From contig CAIMEL010000013.1 in the NCBI GenBank assembly GCA_903840015.1, positions 1 to 41,168 of the forward strand: a DNA stretch of 41,168 nucleotides. The letters run 5' to 3'. The stretch is from an uncultured bacterium (GTDB lineage: Bacteria; Patescibacteriota; Dojkabacteria; SC72). The notes beneath the pieces are model-generated. The model saw only the letters and a list, made by a program, of their open reading frames with translations, did no database searches and had not been told where the DNA came from. The translations under genes were made by a program, and so were the position numbers. This document shows, one piece after another, positions 23,181 through 31,552 of this stretch (its first letter is position 1; the number at the start of each line of letters is the position of its first letter).

Positions 23181-24281
23181 TTATTTAATCTTAAACAGTT
23201 TAACTATCTCTGCAGTACAATTATTCTCAACTGCAGAAAGATATTTCTTTCGCAAATTAGTATATATCTTCTTGTCATATCCTCCACTCTGAATTATCTC
23301 TACTATCTTTTTACCATCTTTCGATGAATATTCTGGCATCTCCTTCTTCCAATCAATATTAAGGCCTGTTTCTTCTTTATATTGCTCATAGTCAAACAGG
23401 TAGAATAGTAGAGGTTTATCCAAAATCATTGCTTCAAATGCCACAGCTGAATAGTCCGTAATTATGTAATCTGCATACTTCATCCACTCCATACTAGGAT
23501 ATGTATAGTCCAATATAACTCTGTCATCGTCAATACTGATAGGTTCATTAGGGTGCGGTTTTAATATGAGGTTGTACTTTGAATAATCCACTGCAGATAT
23601 CAGCCCTTCTAATTCCAATTCTCTGTTTTTCCTAAATGTAGGAACATACACAATATTGATCTTTTCTTTTACAACAGGATAATCTTTGACTAAGTCCTCA
23701 TTTAAGACATTTCTTTGCTCTCTTAAATAGTCAACTCTTGGCATCCCTAAAGGTAAAATCCTTTCCTTTGGAGTATTAAAAGCCACTTCATAGTGAGGAA
23801 TTGTACCTGGTCCGCTACAGATTACATAATCATAGTTTCTGTGCATCTTCATCGCCATTGCTACCTCAGTCGGATACCCATCTGGTTTGTCTAAAACCTG
23901 ATACCCAAATTGCTTAATAGCCCCAAGAGCATGCCAAATTTGTATAATTTGTAAATCTTTCTTGTGATTAAGAACAGAGACAGTAATTATATAGCTATCA
24001 ACAATACAAATCTTACTAGTTGCAAGATGGTACATTTTCTTAAACATATAGAAGACATAGAGGATTTTACCTAATTTGTTCTCTGGAATTTTCTTCATTA
24101 AAGATACTATCTTCAACTTTGGATACTGCTTACCTATCTCCTTCCTTAAAAGTTGAAAATCTAAAGTCTCTGTATCTGAAAAACGGCTAATGAATACTAC
24201 CTTGTCTTGAGTAGGTAATAGCTTTAAAAAGAAATATATCACACGTAGTTTTAGGAGCAGTAATTTCAAAATTAGAATCAT
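23181..24281 (-). CDS. CDP-glycerol glycerophosphotransferase family protein (TagB/F-like), second copy
   Basis: The 366-residue protein has a short N-terminal hydrophobic/basic part and then a Glyphos_transf domain. Motifs are IIQIWHALGAIKQFG, VICSGPGTI, IVYVPTFRKN, LILKPHPNEP and YIITDYSAVAFEAM. Length and motif set fit TagB-type primases or wall teichoic acid glycerophosphotransferases. It differs clearly from the 542-residue paralogue. It is the first gene of the NeuB-NeuA-GT2 operon. This suggests that glycerol phosphate (or another polyol phosphate from a CDP donor) is joined to the sialylated structure. The ATG at 24281 has no Shine-Dalgarno. Confidence 0.88.
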   Translation of the reverse strand: MILILKLLLLKLRVIYFFLKLLPTQDKVVFISRFSDTETLDFQLLRKEIGKQYPKLKIVSLMKKIPENKLGKILYVFYMFKKMYHLATSKICIVDSYIITVSVLNHKKDLQIIQIWHALGAIKQFGYQVLDKPDGYPTEVAMAMKMHRNYDYVICSGPGTIPHYEVAFNTPKERILPLGMPRVDYLREQRNVLNEDLVKDYPVVKEKINIVYVPTFRKNRELELEGLISAVDYSKYNLILKPHPNEPISIDDDRVILDYTYPSMEWMKYADYIITDYSAVAFEAMILDKPLLFYLFDYEQYKEETGLNIDWKKEMPEYSSKDGKKIVEIIQSGGYDKKIYTNLRKKYLSAVENNCTAEIVKLFKIK

Positions 24282-24377
24282 TATCTATTCTATATTTAAT
24301 ATATTTCAGTTCTTCCAATTCTATACCAACATCCATTTAAGGGCAAACTCTAACTATTCCCCTCCCTTCCTTAAATC

Positions 24378-24386
24378 TGCTAATAT
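24378..24386 (+). promoter_or_regulatory. Extended -10 promoter of the bactofilin-like gene
   Basis: TGCTAATAT is an extended -10 (TGn plus TAATAT). Transcription from near 24393 would leave about 26 nt of AT-only leader before the ATG at 24419. No clear -35. Confidence 0.35.
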
Positions 24387-24418
24387 GTATGTATAACATA
24401 TATAAATATATACATACT

Positions 24419-25597
24419 ATGAAGAAATCCATCTCTCTAATAATAATTACCCTATTCCTGATAATCTTCTCCTTTGCTTTACCATCTGGTATACAAGCTG
24501 CAGAATTTCACTTCAAATCATACACTCTAACACAGGAAGAAACTGTAAAAGATGACATATATGCATTTGGTGATTCAGTAAAAATAGATGGAGTCATAGA
24601 TGGAGACCTAATAGTGATAGCTAGCAATGTACAGCTAAATGGAACCGTTACAGGAGATGCCTACCTCTTTGGTACTACGGTAAATATAAATGGGAATGTA
24701 ATTGGGACAACAACCATATTTGCTAACAACACATCTGTACAAGGTGTACTCTCAGAGAATGTATCAATAGTAAGTACATATATTACCTTCAATGCTCAAA
24801 CCTCAAAGGATGTCTTTGCACTCTCTGCAGAAAACACATTCCAAGGCTCCATCGGTGATGACTTAAGAGCATACAGTATCAAATCAAATATCGATTCCAC
24901 AGTAAGTGGTGACCTCCTACTTCTTGGTAATGACTATACTGTTAGTGAAGAAAAGATATCCAGGAATATATATTACAACTCAACACTTAATACAATCGCA
25001 AGAGACCAGGGTGTAGATGTTGAAAATGGTGTGAAGATCAAGATGCCAGTAGTCTTAGACAAATCAATAGAGAATAATTGGAGCTTCATATCCCTAAAAG
25101 CTCTAGTAGGTTTTGTTAGCTTCGCTTTAATTGGCTTAATACTCATAACTCTGACTCCAGTAAAAAGTGCCGAAATCAGTAGCAAGATAACAGGATCTCC
25201 TGATGAATTCCTGAAAAGCCTCATAATGGGTTTTGCCATATTCCTTCTCCTACCATTCCCCATCTTCCTCCTCATGATATCAATTGTAGGATTCCCTGCA
25301 GCACTACTAATTGGTGGAATACTCTTCTTCGCAATGTATTTTGGTAGAGTATGGGTAGAACTATCTTTCGGGAAAGAACTGTTGGAACTCTTTGGTGTAA
25401 AAGGATACAGACCATACAAATCCTTCTTAGTTGGTAGAGTTATCTCTGTTGGTATAAATTTCATACCAGTAGTAAGAGGATTCTACAACACAATACTCTC
25501 ACTGGTTGCTCTAGGAGCAATCTTTAGAGTCAAGAAAGAATACTACCAAATAGCTAAAGAACAGGCAGAGAAATACAAAAGTAAGAAGAAGAAATAA
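24419..25597 (+). CDS. Secreted bactofilin-like beta-helix domain with C-terminal membrane segments
   Basis: The start at 24419 is preferred over 24389 because it begins a clean signal peptide (MKKSISLIIITLFLIIF, ending near AEF). Residues 30-190 are short repeats of the type D-x-h-x-h-x-G-x-h, such as DGDLIVIA, TGDAYLFG and NGNVIGTTTI, as in the bactofilin/polymer-forming beta-helix fold. The second half has about four membrane segments and ends in a K-rich tail. The predicted topology puts a beta-helix outside the membrane, unlike cytoplasmic bactofilins. A role in envelope shape or surface organisation is inferred only. A terminator-like hairpin lies directly after the stop but is better formed for the opposite strand. 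Confidence 0.82.
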   Translation: MKKSISLIIITLFLIIFSFALPSGIQAAEFHFKSYTLTQEETVKDDIYAFGDSVKIDGVIDGDLIVIASNVQLNGTVTGDAYLFGTTVNINGNVIGTTTIFANNTSVQGVLSENVSIVSTYITFNAQTSKDVFALSAENTFQGSIGDDLRAYSIKSNIDSTVSGDLLLLGNDYTVSEEKISRNIYYNSTLNTIARDQGVDVENGVKIKMPVVLDKSIENNWSFISLKALVGFVSFALIGLILITLTPVKSAEISSKITGSPDEFLKSLIMGFAIFLLLPFPIFLLMISIVGFPAALLIGGILFFAMYFGRVWVELSFGKELLELFGVKGYRPYKSFLVGRVISVGINFIPVVRGFYNTILSLVALGAIFRVKKEYYQIAKEQAEKYKSKKKK

Positions 25598-25619
25598 AAA
25601 GAGGAGGCATTAAGCCTCC
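25590..25619 (-). terminator. Intrinsic terminator of the DsbA-like gene
   Basis: The minus strand reads GGAGGC-TTAAT-GCCTCC followed by TCTTTTTATTT, a GC-rich 6-bp stem and a T tract. It lies just past the DsbA-like stop at 25643. On the plus strand it lacks a T tract, so its main use is probably minus-strand. Confidence 0.8.
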
Positions 25620-25642
25620 CCTTCAATCATCAATCTTAACTA

Positions 25643-26404
25643 TTACTTAGCCAACATCTCGTTAATAGTACTCTCAAATGTAGCATATGGATATGCTCCT
25701 GCTATTAACTTACCTGTAACCTTACCGTCCTCTCCAATAACTCCAATAATGAAGCCTGGTGTTCCTGTAATACCTGCTTTACTACCCTCTTCTCTGTCAG
25801 CAGCAATCTCATCAGCATATCTCTTTTCAGACATACATTTGTCATACTTAGCTCCATCAACTCCCAAACCAGTAGCTATCTTCTTTAAAGCAGCCTCTGT
25901 CTCGGTAAAGAAAGCACTCTTGTGGAAACTCTCAAATGCAGAACTACCCTTTAATTCAAACACACACATACCTGCATGTGCAGTAGTATATCCAATCTGA
26001 CCTTCTCCACTCAAAGGAAACTCCTTAAATACATACAGTATCTTACCTGTATCTATATAGTTACTCTTAATCTGAGGATATGTCTCCTGAGAATGTCTCT
26101 GACAGTAACCACAACCGTAATCACTGAAATCAACAACTGCAACCTTTGCCTTACTCTTGTCACCCAAGAAAGGATCATCTCCAAGTGTTACAACAACATC
26201 ACCAGCTGCAGGAGTATCATCATCCTGTGCTATTCCATCATCCTTCTTATCACTATCTGGATTAGCTGTATTATTCTTACTTGTAAAAAATATTACTGAG
26301 GCAATTATTATCCCTGCAATAATTATTGCTATTGGGACACCAAGGGAATCTAAATTTACTACGACTTCTTCCTGTTTAACCTCTTTTTTCTTCTTCTCTG
26401 GCAT
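25643..26404 (-). CDS. Membrane-anchored DsbA-like thiol-disulfide oxidoreductase
   Basis: The 253-residue protein has a charged N-terminus, one membrane segment (about 22-40), an acidic linker and a thioredoxin-fold DSBA-type domain. The domain shows VVDFSDYGCGYCQRH (active-site CGYC near residue 98) and the cis-proline loop GITGTPGFIIG. The domain outside the membrane would oxidise or isomerise cysteines of exported proteins, like BdbD/DsbA. Likely clients in this window include the Cys-bearing M23 protein and the island protein. No DsbB/VKOR partner is present nearby. A TATAAT lies 37 bp upstream, and a strong terminator follows the stop. Confidence 0.92.
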   Translation of the reverse strand: MPEKKKKEVKQEEVVVNLDSLGVPIAIIIAGIIIASVIFFTSKNNTANPDSDKKDDGIAQDDDTPAAGDVVVTLGDDPFLGDKSKAKVAVVDFSDYGCGYCQRHSQETYPQIKSNYIDTGKILYVFKEFPLSGEGQIGYTTAHAGMCVFELKGSSAFESFHKSAFFTETEAALKKIATGLGVDGAKYDKCMSEKRYADEIAADREEGSKAGITGTPGFIIGVIGEDGKVTGKLIAGAYPYATFESTINEMLAK

Positions 26405-26441
26405 ATTTGTATATATAAAGATTAAATATGTGTAATCTACT

Positions 26442-26471
26442 ATTATACCTTGAATAGACAGGTCGAGTAAA
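26442..26471 (-). promoter_or_regulatory. Candidate promoter of the DsbA-like gene
   Basis: A minus-strand consensus TATAAT (26442-26447) has TTTACT 18 bp upstream (26466-26471). It overlaps the divergent promoter of the hydrolase gene, so the two could compete for polymerase. Confidence 0.4.
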
Positions 26472-26483
26472 CTGGAATATAAT
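26455..26483 (+). promoter_or_regulatory. Sigma-70 promoter of the alpha/beta hydrolase
   Basis: TAGACA (26455-26460), 17 bp, then TATAAT (26478-26483) is near consensus. An AGGAG (26487-26491) six bases before the ATG gives a real Shine-Dalgarno, although the predicted transcript start lies at or within it. Confidence 0.65.
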
Positions 26484-26497
26484 GAGAGGAGAAGAAG

Positions 26498-27343
26498 ATG
26501 GATAACAGTAACGAATCATTAACATTCAAAGATATTTTTCTATTCCTCCTATTTATCCTACTACTAGCATTACCAATATATTTTGGTTACAAAATACTCT
26601 CACCACAGACAAAAATTGAAGAGGATATAGCAGAGGAAGTTGAAGAGGAAGAAAAGCAAGAAGAACCAACAGAAGAAGAGTATACCGGTCCTCATTACGA
26701 AGAGATATTCAAGAAGATTGATGGTCAGATGGCATATATTGCTCTTCCAACGAATATCAAAGAGGAGAACAAACCAGGGATTGTGATATATAGTCACGGT
26801 TCAAATACTGTCGTAACATCTGAGACTACAGATGATTTCATAAAGGATTTGCAAAAATACGGGGAGAGATATACAAAATCAAACCTCATCTTTGCAGCAT
26901 CTAATCAACATGGAGCAAACTGGGGAAGTAAGACAGCAATAAATGATACTAAGGCAATGCTTGATTGGATTAAAGAGAATTACAAAACCAATGAGAAAGT
27001 ATATCTTCTAGGTTTCAGTATGGGAGGCTTACCTACAATGAACTTTGCAACTACACACCCCGAGAATATTGTAAAAGTTGCACTACTAGCTCCTACGACA
27101 CGGGCTACTGAGTGGAACAAAAGTAGAGTAGAGATAATTAAGGATATGGATATACAGATATGGCATGGAACAGCAGATGTAAATGTACCATACTCACTCT
27201 CAACAGCTTTTGTTAGTAAACTTAAATCACTAGGTAGAGAAATACCATTAGTAACCTTAGAGAAAAAGACACACTGGGATTTAGATGTAGAGTACATGGA
27301 AGAAGTATTAAACTACTTCCTCGATATAGAGCCTTCTAATTAA
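26498..27343 (+). CDS. Membrane-anchored alpha/beta hydrolase
   Basis: The 281-residue protein has an N-terminal membrane segment (about 12-30), a highly acidic E/K/Q linker, and then an alpha/beta-hydrolase fold. The nucleophile elbow is GFSMGG (Ser near 173). The acid lies in HGTADVNVPY and the histidine in KKTHWDLD, giving a complete catalytic triad. The oxyanion region is YSHGSN. It is predicted to act outside the membrane as an esterase or peptidase of the dienelactone-hydrolase/prolyl-oligopeptidase type; substrate unknown. A good promoter and Shine-Dalgarno precede it. It converges with the ferredoxin gene with only 3 bp between stops. Confidence 0.88.
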   Translation: MDNSNESLTFKDIFLFLLFILLLALPIYFGYKILSPQTKIEEDIAEEVEEEEKQEEPTEEEYTGPHYEEIFKKIDGQMAYIALPTNIKEENKPGIVIYSHGSNTVVTSETTDDFIKDLQKYGERYTKSNLIFAASNQHGANWGSKTAINDTKAMLDWIKENYKTNEKVYLLGFSMGGLPTMNFATTHPENIVKVALLAPTTRATEWNKSRVEIIKDMDIQIWHGTADVNVPYSLSTAFVSKLKSLGREIPLVTLEKKTHWDLDVEYMEEVLNYFLDIEPSN

Positions 27344-27346
27344 TAT

Positions 27347-27553
27347 CTACTCTTCTACAATTATAGCTGTTGCAGGACATGCAGCTGCTGCTTCCTTTAC
27401 CTTAGCCTGAAGATTTTCATCAACGATATCTACACCCTTGTAGCTATCCTTAACATCTACACTACCATCATCTTTCATCTCAAAAACTTCTGGGCATATT
27501 GCTACACATGAGCCACACATTATACAAGCACCTTTGTCTATGGATACTTTCAT
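27347..27553 (-). CDS. Small [4Fe-4S] ferredoxin
   Basis: The 68-residue protein has the classical ligand pattern C10-x2-C13-x2-C16-x3-C20-P, with C59-P near the end, as in monocluster ferredoxins of the Thermotoga/Bacillus type. C10, C13, C16 and C59 would hold one [4Fe-4S] cluster, with C20 extra. It is a low-potential cytoplasmic electron carrier. No partner oxidoreductase is encoded nearby. It is probably transcribed with or just after the histidine kinase gene upstream (62 bp). Confidence 0.94.
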   Translation of the reverse strand: MKVSIDKGACIMCGSCVAICPEVFEMKDDGSVDVKDSYKGVDIVDENLQAKVKEAAAACPATAIIVEE

Positions 27554-27615
27554 TTACATATATATTGAAATTAGATAGATATATTTTTACAGAAATATAT
27601 GTTTAGGTCAAACAG

Positions 27616-29889
27616 CTATCTCCTTAACCCTAATCTCTCAAACATATTCTTACTACCAGAAATGCTCTGGGTAACTTCCTGATCTTTGTAGATTGGTAAT
27701 GTAAATATGAATTTACTACCCTTACCTACTTCACTCTCAACCCATATATCACCCTTCATCAATCTAACCAATCCAAAGACAACAAACAAACCTAAACCTG
27801 TACCTCCAGGTCTAACAATATTTACATGTTCGTTACTTTCTATATAGTTACCAACCCTATGGAACTTATTACCTAATTTAGGAAGCTCCTCAGCTGGAAT
27901 GCCATCCCCCGTATCAATGATGGATACTTTAACCATATCGGTATCATACTCTGTTTGAACAGTAACACTACCTGTCTTAGTATACTTAACTGCATTACCA
28001 ATTAAGTTATCTAATACCTCTATGGTTCTAACCTTGTCTCCATAGATTGCGGGTGTACCATCTTTAACAGAATTAACAAGTTGAATACTCTTCTCTTCTG
28101 CTTCTCTTTCATGTCCATGTATAACCATATCTATTTCAGCAACGATATCAACTTTTTCATTACTTATCTCTACCCTATTACCTTCTAATTTTGCACTTGT
28201 AAGGAGTGTATTAATGAGCTTTATTTCATTCTCTATACTATCCTTTATCCTATCTAAATATTTCTTAAAATCCTGAGGATTACTTCCTATATATTTCTCC
28301 ATGAGGCCGGCATTAAGTTTTACAATTGTTGCAGGAGTCCTCAATTCATGTCCCATGATATCTATCATATCTCTCTCTTTTCTACGAGCCTCCTGTAATT
28401 CCTCAACTTTAACCTGAAGCTCCTTAGTTTGTTCGTCTACCTTGGATTTCAGTGTCTTATTAAACTCTTGAACCTCCTGGTACAGAACTGCTCTACTTAT
28501 CGATACACTTATATTAAAGATCAACTGTTCCAGGGTCTCAATATCCTCAATAGTCAACGGGTATTCATCAGATCTGTAGCCGAGTAAAACAATACCATTC
28601 ATATATGTACGACTATTGAATGGTAATATTGCAGAAATTCTACAATGATCCATAAATTCTATTACCTTTGTAACACGCTCCGGGACTGTATCCTGGTCTA
28701 ATATTGTCTCCCTTTTTATTTCATCGGAGATGATTATTGGATCAGAGGCGATATCATCCCAATACCTCACAATCTCCAGCAAATCCTTAGTCTCCAAGTC
28801 TACAAAATCTGCATAATGTTGATATCTGATTGAGAGAGTATTTTTATCAAAGAGTATTACTCCAACCTTTTCGATTTTGAAAATCTCCCTAATTGTTCTC
28901 TTGATATTAATCATAATCCTATCCATTGTAAGTTCCATATTACTTACCTGAATAAAATTCTTCATAACTTCGTCTTTCTTCTTACCTTCTTTGAAAGTAA
29001 CATTGATGATCCAGGACACAAGATTTTTATATATTGTTGTATACAAAGCAATTGCAACAGAGATATATACCACCGAGACTATAAATGAGTTAATTCCTTT
29101 GAAAGTTTCATTCTCTGAGAACCTATTTGCAAGTAATAGTGTTGCTATTGCATAAACTAGGTTTGAACCAAAATACAAAGATTTCTTCAGAATATTAGTT
29201 ATCGTTATAAATCTGTTTTCGAGGATTGAATAAGCCAAAGCAACAGAAAATGGAATTGCGAACAGGGGGCCATAAACAAAGAAACTAGTATCACCATTAA
29301 GCAATGGAATACCATAATCAACAATAACTAAGGGCACCATCATGAGGAGTGCACCAAGGATGTAAAACTTAATTTGTGCCTTTTCGTAACCTACAAAAGC
29401 TTTACTCTTTCTCAAGAAATATATTGCAAGGAGGAGAATACCTAGGACATTTGGTAATGTATAAAGGAAATATCCACTTCCCATTTCTGCCACCGAAACA
29501 AATCTCTCCTGGTGATTAACTACACTTTCTATCACAGAATCTTGAATTAATAGAACATAAAGGCTTGGTATCGTTGTCAAAAGAATTGGTACTGCATATT
29601 GTAAGAAGTGACTTTTTATTCTCTTTGGGAAAAAATATGCAAACAGCATTTGCGAGAAAAGCATTCCATAAGAAGCTAGGTATACTAGTTTAAGCCAATC
29701 TTTTGGCTCTAATAATGATGGATTGTTATATAGGTATGTAAAAATAATCCAAACTGAAATTGATGATACTATTACTGCATATACAATATTGTTGGTTTTC
29801 CTTGGGTTACGAAAAAATACGATGAAACCCAGAACAAGATTCAATAATGCAACACCTAGACTTACTATTCCGACAAGATTAATGGGCAT
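27616..29889 (-). CDS. Hybrid-free sensor histidine kinase with N-terminal 7TM-like region and GAF domain
   Basis: The 757-residue protein has about eight N-terminal membrane segments (to about residue 300) resembling the 7TM histidine-kinase sensor region. A GAF-like domain (about 310-475) and a coiled coil follow. The HisKA motif is IMGHELRTPATIVK (phospho-His near 513), and the ATPase domain has boxes LDNLIGNAVKYT, DTGDGIP and GGTGLGLFV. All catalytic boxes are intact. It would autophosphorylate in response to a membrane or intracellular cue. No response-regulator receiver gene lies in the window, so it is an orphan here. It is 26 bp downstream of the methyltransferase-fold gene and probably cotranscribed with it. 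Confidence 0.93.
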   Translation of the reverse strand: MPINLVGIVSLGVALLNLVLGFIVFFRNPRKTNNIVYAVIVSSISVWIIFTYLYNNPSLLEPKDWLKLVYLASYGMLFSQMLFAYFFPKRIKSHFLQYAVPILLTTIPSLYVLLIQDSVIESVVNHQERFVSVAEMGSGYFLYTLPNVLGILLLAIYFLRKSKAFVGYEKAQIKFYILGALLMMVPLVIVDYGIPLLNGDTSFFVYGPLFAIPFSVALAYSILENRFITITNILKKSLYFGSNLVYAIATLLLANRFSENETFKGINSFIVSVVYISVAIALYTTIYKNLVSWIINVTFKEGKKKDEVMKNFIQVSNMELTMDRIMINIKRTIREIFKIEKVGVILFDKNTLSIRYQHYADFVDLETKDLLEIVRYWDDIASDPIIISDEIKRETILDQDTVPERVTKVIEFMDHCRISAILPFNSRTYMNGIVLLGYRSDEYPLTIEDIETLEQLIFNISVSISRAVLYQEVQEFNKTLKSKVDEQTKELQVKVEELQEARRKERDMIDIMGHELRTPATIVKLNAGLMEKYIGSNPQDFKKYLDRIKDSIENEIKLINTLLTSAKLEGNRVEISNEKVDIVAEIDMVIHGHEREAEEKSIQLVNSVKDGTPAIYGDKVRTIEVLDNLIGNAVKYTKTGSVTVQTEYDTDMVKVSIIDTGDGIPAEELPKLGNKFHRVGNYIESNEHVNIVRPGGTGLGLFVVFGLVRLMKGDIWVESEVGKGSKFIFTLPIYKDQEVTQSISGSKNMFERLGLRR

Positions 29890-29915
29890 GTTTAAACTAT
29901 CTATATATTAATCTT

Positions 29916-31481
29916 TTATTTTCCTTTTACATACAATCTACTTCTCCTTAGAACAAGTGGATCCTCTAATCTACACAAACGCATCATTGTACCTCCATCG
30001 ACTGTTTCCTTACCATTGGTATACAAATCATCTCCCACTTTCTTCCATCCGAAAGATTCATAATCTAAAGGTACTTCCAATTCCTCTACTTCCAAACCTG
30101 CACTTCTCATGGCTTCAACCATAACCTGATGGTAATCGAAAGGAGTTGTCTCTACAATCTTATTTGCTTTGGAAAGCTCTGTTGCAGATTTAATTGCATC
30201 CATAACTTCTTTAAATTTTGCTCGATCTTTAAGTAGAAGCTGTCCAAGCCAAGTATACATTCTAGCTGCACCATCTGAGATAACCCCACTGATTGTGATT
30301 AGATTCTTTTCTGGATCGTTGCTAAATCTATATTTGTGAGGATATTCATATGGAGCTTTAGAAGTCCCTTTTCTAGCATAGTCTTTCCTCAAATCAGTAA
30401 AGAATGATTTTGCTATTTGAGGTATATGGTAGGATTTTGGGATATCAACCTTAATTCCAGCATCCAAACCTAGCGCTCCGACATAGAGTCCATTCACACC
30501 CATATTTCTTACGACATTCTCTATCAACTCTCTAGTAAAATCTGGCTTAATATATTGCAACCCATTGTCTAGCAACAAAGCATCATACTTAGGTTGTGCA
30601 ACACGGCTATCTGTTCTTGATGCAGTACGAGCATCCTCTACCTGCAACACAATAGTTCTATCTCTTCCGTATAGCTCACTAGGGATATCTCCTTTGACTA
30701 TATGAATTTCATACCTATCTTGCTCTGGTAAAAGTTCATTCCAAACAGAGAAATTTAATGCGGCAATTGCGATGGAATCAGCAGCTAGGTCGGTTGCGAC
30801 AAGATTGGCAGTTGCACCAAGTTCATAAAGTCTAGTGATTAGACTCTTGTCGGCTACAGATGCACCACAAAAGAAGGACCTCACTGAAAGAACATGATTC
30901 GGATCCTTCTCTTTAATAGACATTAAATGTTTAGCCATATGGTCTGTATAACCGATAATTGGCTCGATAGTATCCGTTACCGTAACTCTTCGAAGAACTC
31001 CTAAAACATAAGGTTCTTCTTCAGGTTCTATCTTCCATGGATCGATTTCAAAACCAGAGTCAAACATCCTTTTCTTTAGTTCCGTACCTAAAGTTGCTAT
31101 CAATTGAGACGTCTTTGGGGACATTGTGTAAGGATAGTTTGGTCCAACAAACTTTCTAAATCCTTCATCCCACTCTTTATCATGAAGATAACACTCTTGT
31201 ACAAATTGAGGATCAACTTCCAACCTGAAGCTAGTCAACGCACCTTCGAATTCACAACTTGTTAATCTGACCTTACCCTGTTTTTCTTCTTTATCTCGTA
31301 CAGTCGTACTAGCTGGGAGAGGAACATCCATTGGTTCTTCGGAAATGACCTCATCGAGAACTTTAGTAACCTCTTCTTGGGGACCAGAAGAACTTTGAGA
31401 TACTAGGGTATCTTTAGGATCTATTGGGACAACACTCTCAGCTCCCACGTTCTCTGCAAAATGCTCATCTTTTGGCTCCAT
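29916..31481 (-). CDS. Protein with degenerate class I methyltransferase-like fold, function unknown
   Basis: The 521-residue protein starts with a disordered acidic segment of about 70 residues. A central alternating strand/helix region follows, with a possible SAM-site replacement (RSFFCGASVADKSL), an acidic strand end (LVATDLAADSIAIAALN), a D-A-containing loop (VEDARTAS) and YDALLLDNGLQY. The order fits a Rossmann methyltransferase, but motif I lacks the usual GxGxG. No signal peptide or membrane segment is present. A near-consensus promoter lies just upstream, and the orphan histidine kinase lies directly downstream. The shared transcript suggests a linked signalling role, but that is speculation. 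The methyltransferase assignment is uncertain. Confidence 0.6.
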   Translation of the reverse strand: MEPKDEHFAENVGAESVVPIDPKDTLVSQSSSGPQEEVTKVLDEVISEEPMDVPLPASTTVRDKEEKQGKVRLTSCEFEGALTSFRLEVDPQFVQECYLHDKEWDEGFRKFVGPNYPYTMSPKTSQLIATLGTELKKRMFDSGFEIDPWKIEPEEEPYVLGVLRRVTVTDTIEPIIGYTDHMAKHLMSIKEKDPNHVLSVRSFFCGASVADKSLITRLYELGATANLVATDLAADSIAIAALNFSVWNELLPEQDRYEIHIVKGDIPSELYGRDRTIVLQVEDARTASRTDSRVAQPKYDALLLDNGLQYIKPDFTRELIENVVRNMGVNGLYVGALGLDAGIKVDIPKSYHIPQIAKSFFTDLRKDYARKGTSKAPYEYPHKYRFSNDPEKNLITISGVISDGAARMYTWLGQLLLKDRAKFKEVMDAIKSATELSKANKIVETTPFDYHQVMVEAMRSAGLEVEELEVPLDYESFGWKKVGDDLYTNGKETVDGGTMMRLCRLEDPLVLRRSRLYVKGK

Positions 31482-31516
31482 GTAATTTTTAACTCAAATT
31501 TACATAATATCCCAAC

Positions 31517-31545
31517 ATTATACCCTTTTATGGGTCGTTTACCAA
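31517..31545 (-). promoter_or_regulatory. Sigma-70 promoter of the methyltransferase-fold/histidine-kinase operon
   Basis: The minus strand has TTGGTA (31540-31545), a 17-bp spacer and consensus TATAAT (31517-31522). The spacer holds a short ACCC/GGGT inverted repeat. The leader would be about 30 nt. Confidence 0.65.
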
Positions 31546-31552
31546 TACTTTG

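Noticed and set aside
24973-25464. 163-aa minus-strand ORF inside the bactofilin-like gene
   Set aside because: It lies fully antisense to clear membrane-segment coding sequence, with K/P/S-rich composition typical of a shadow frame.
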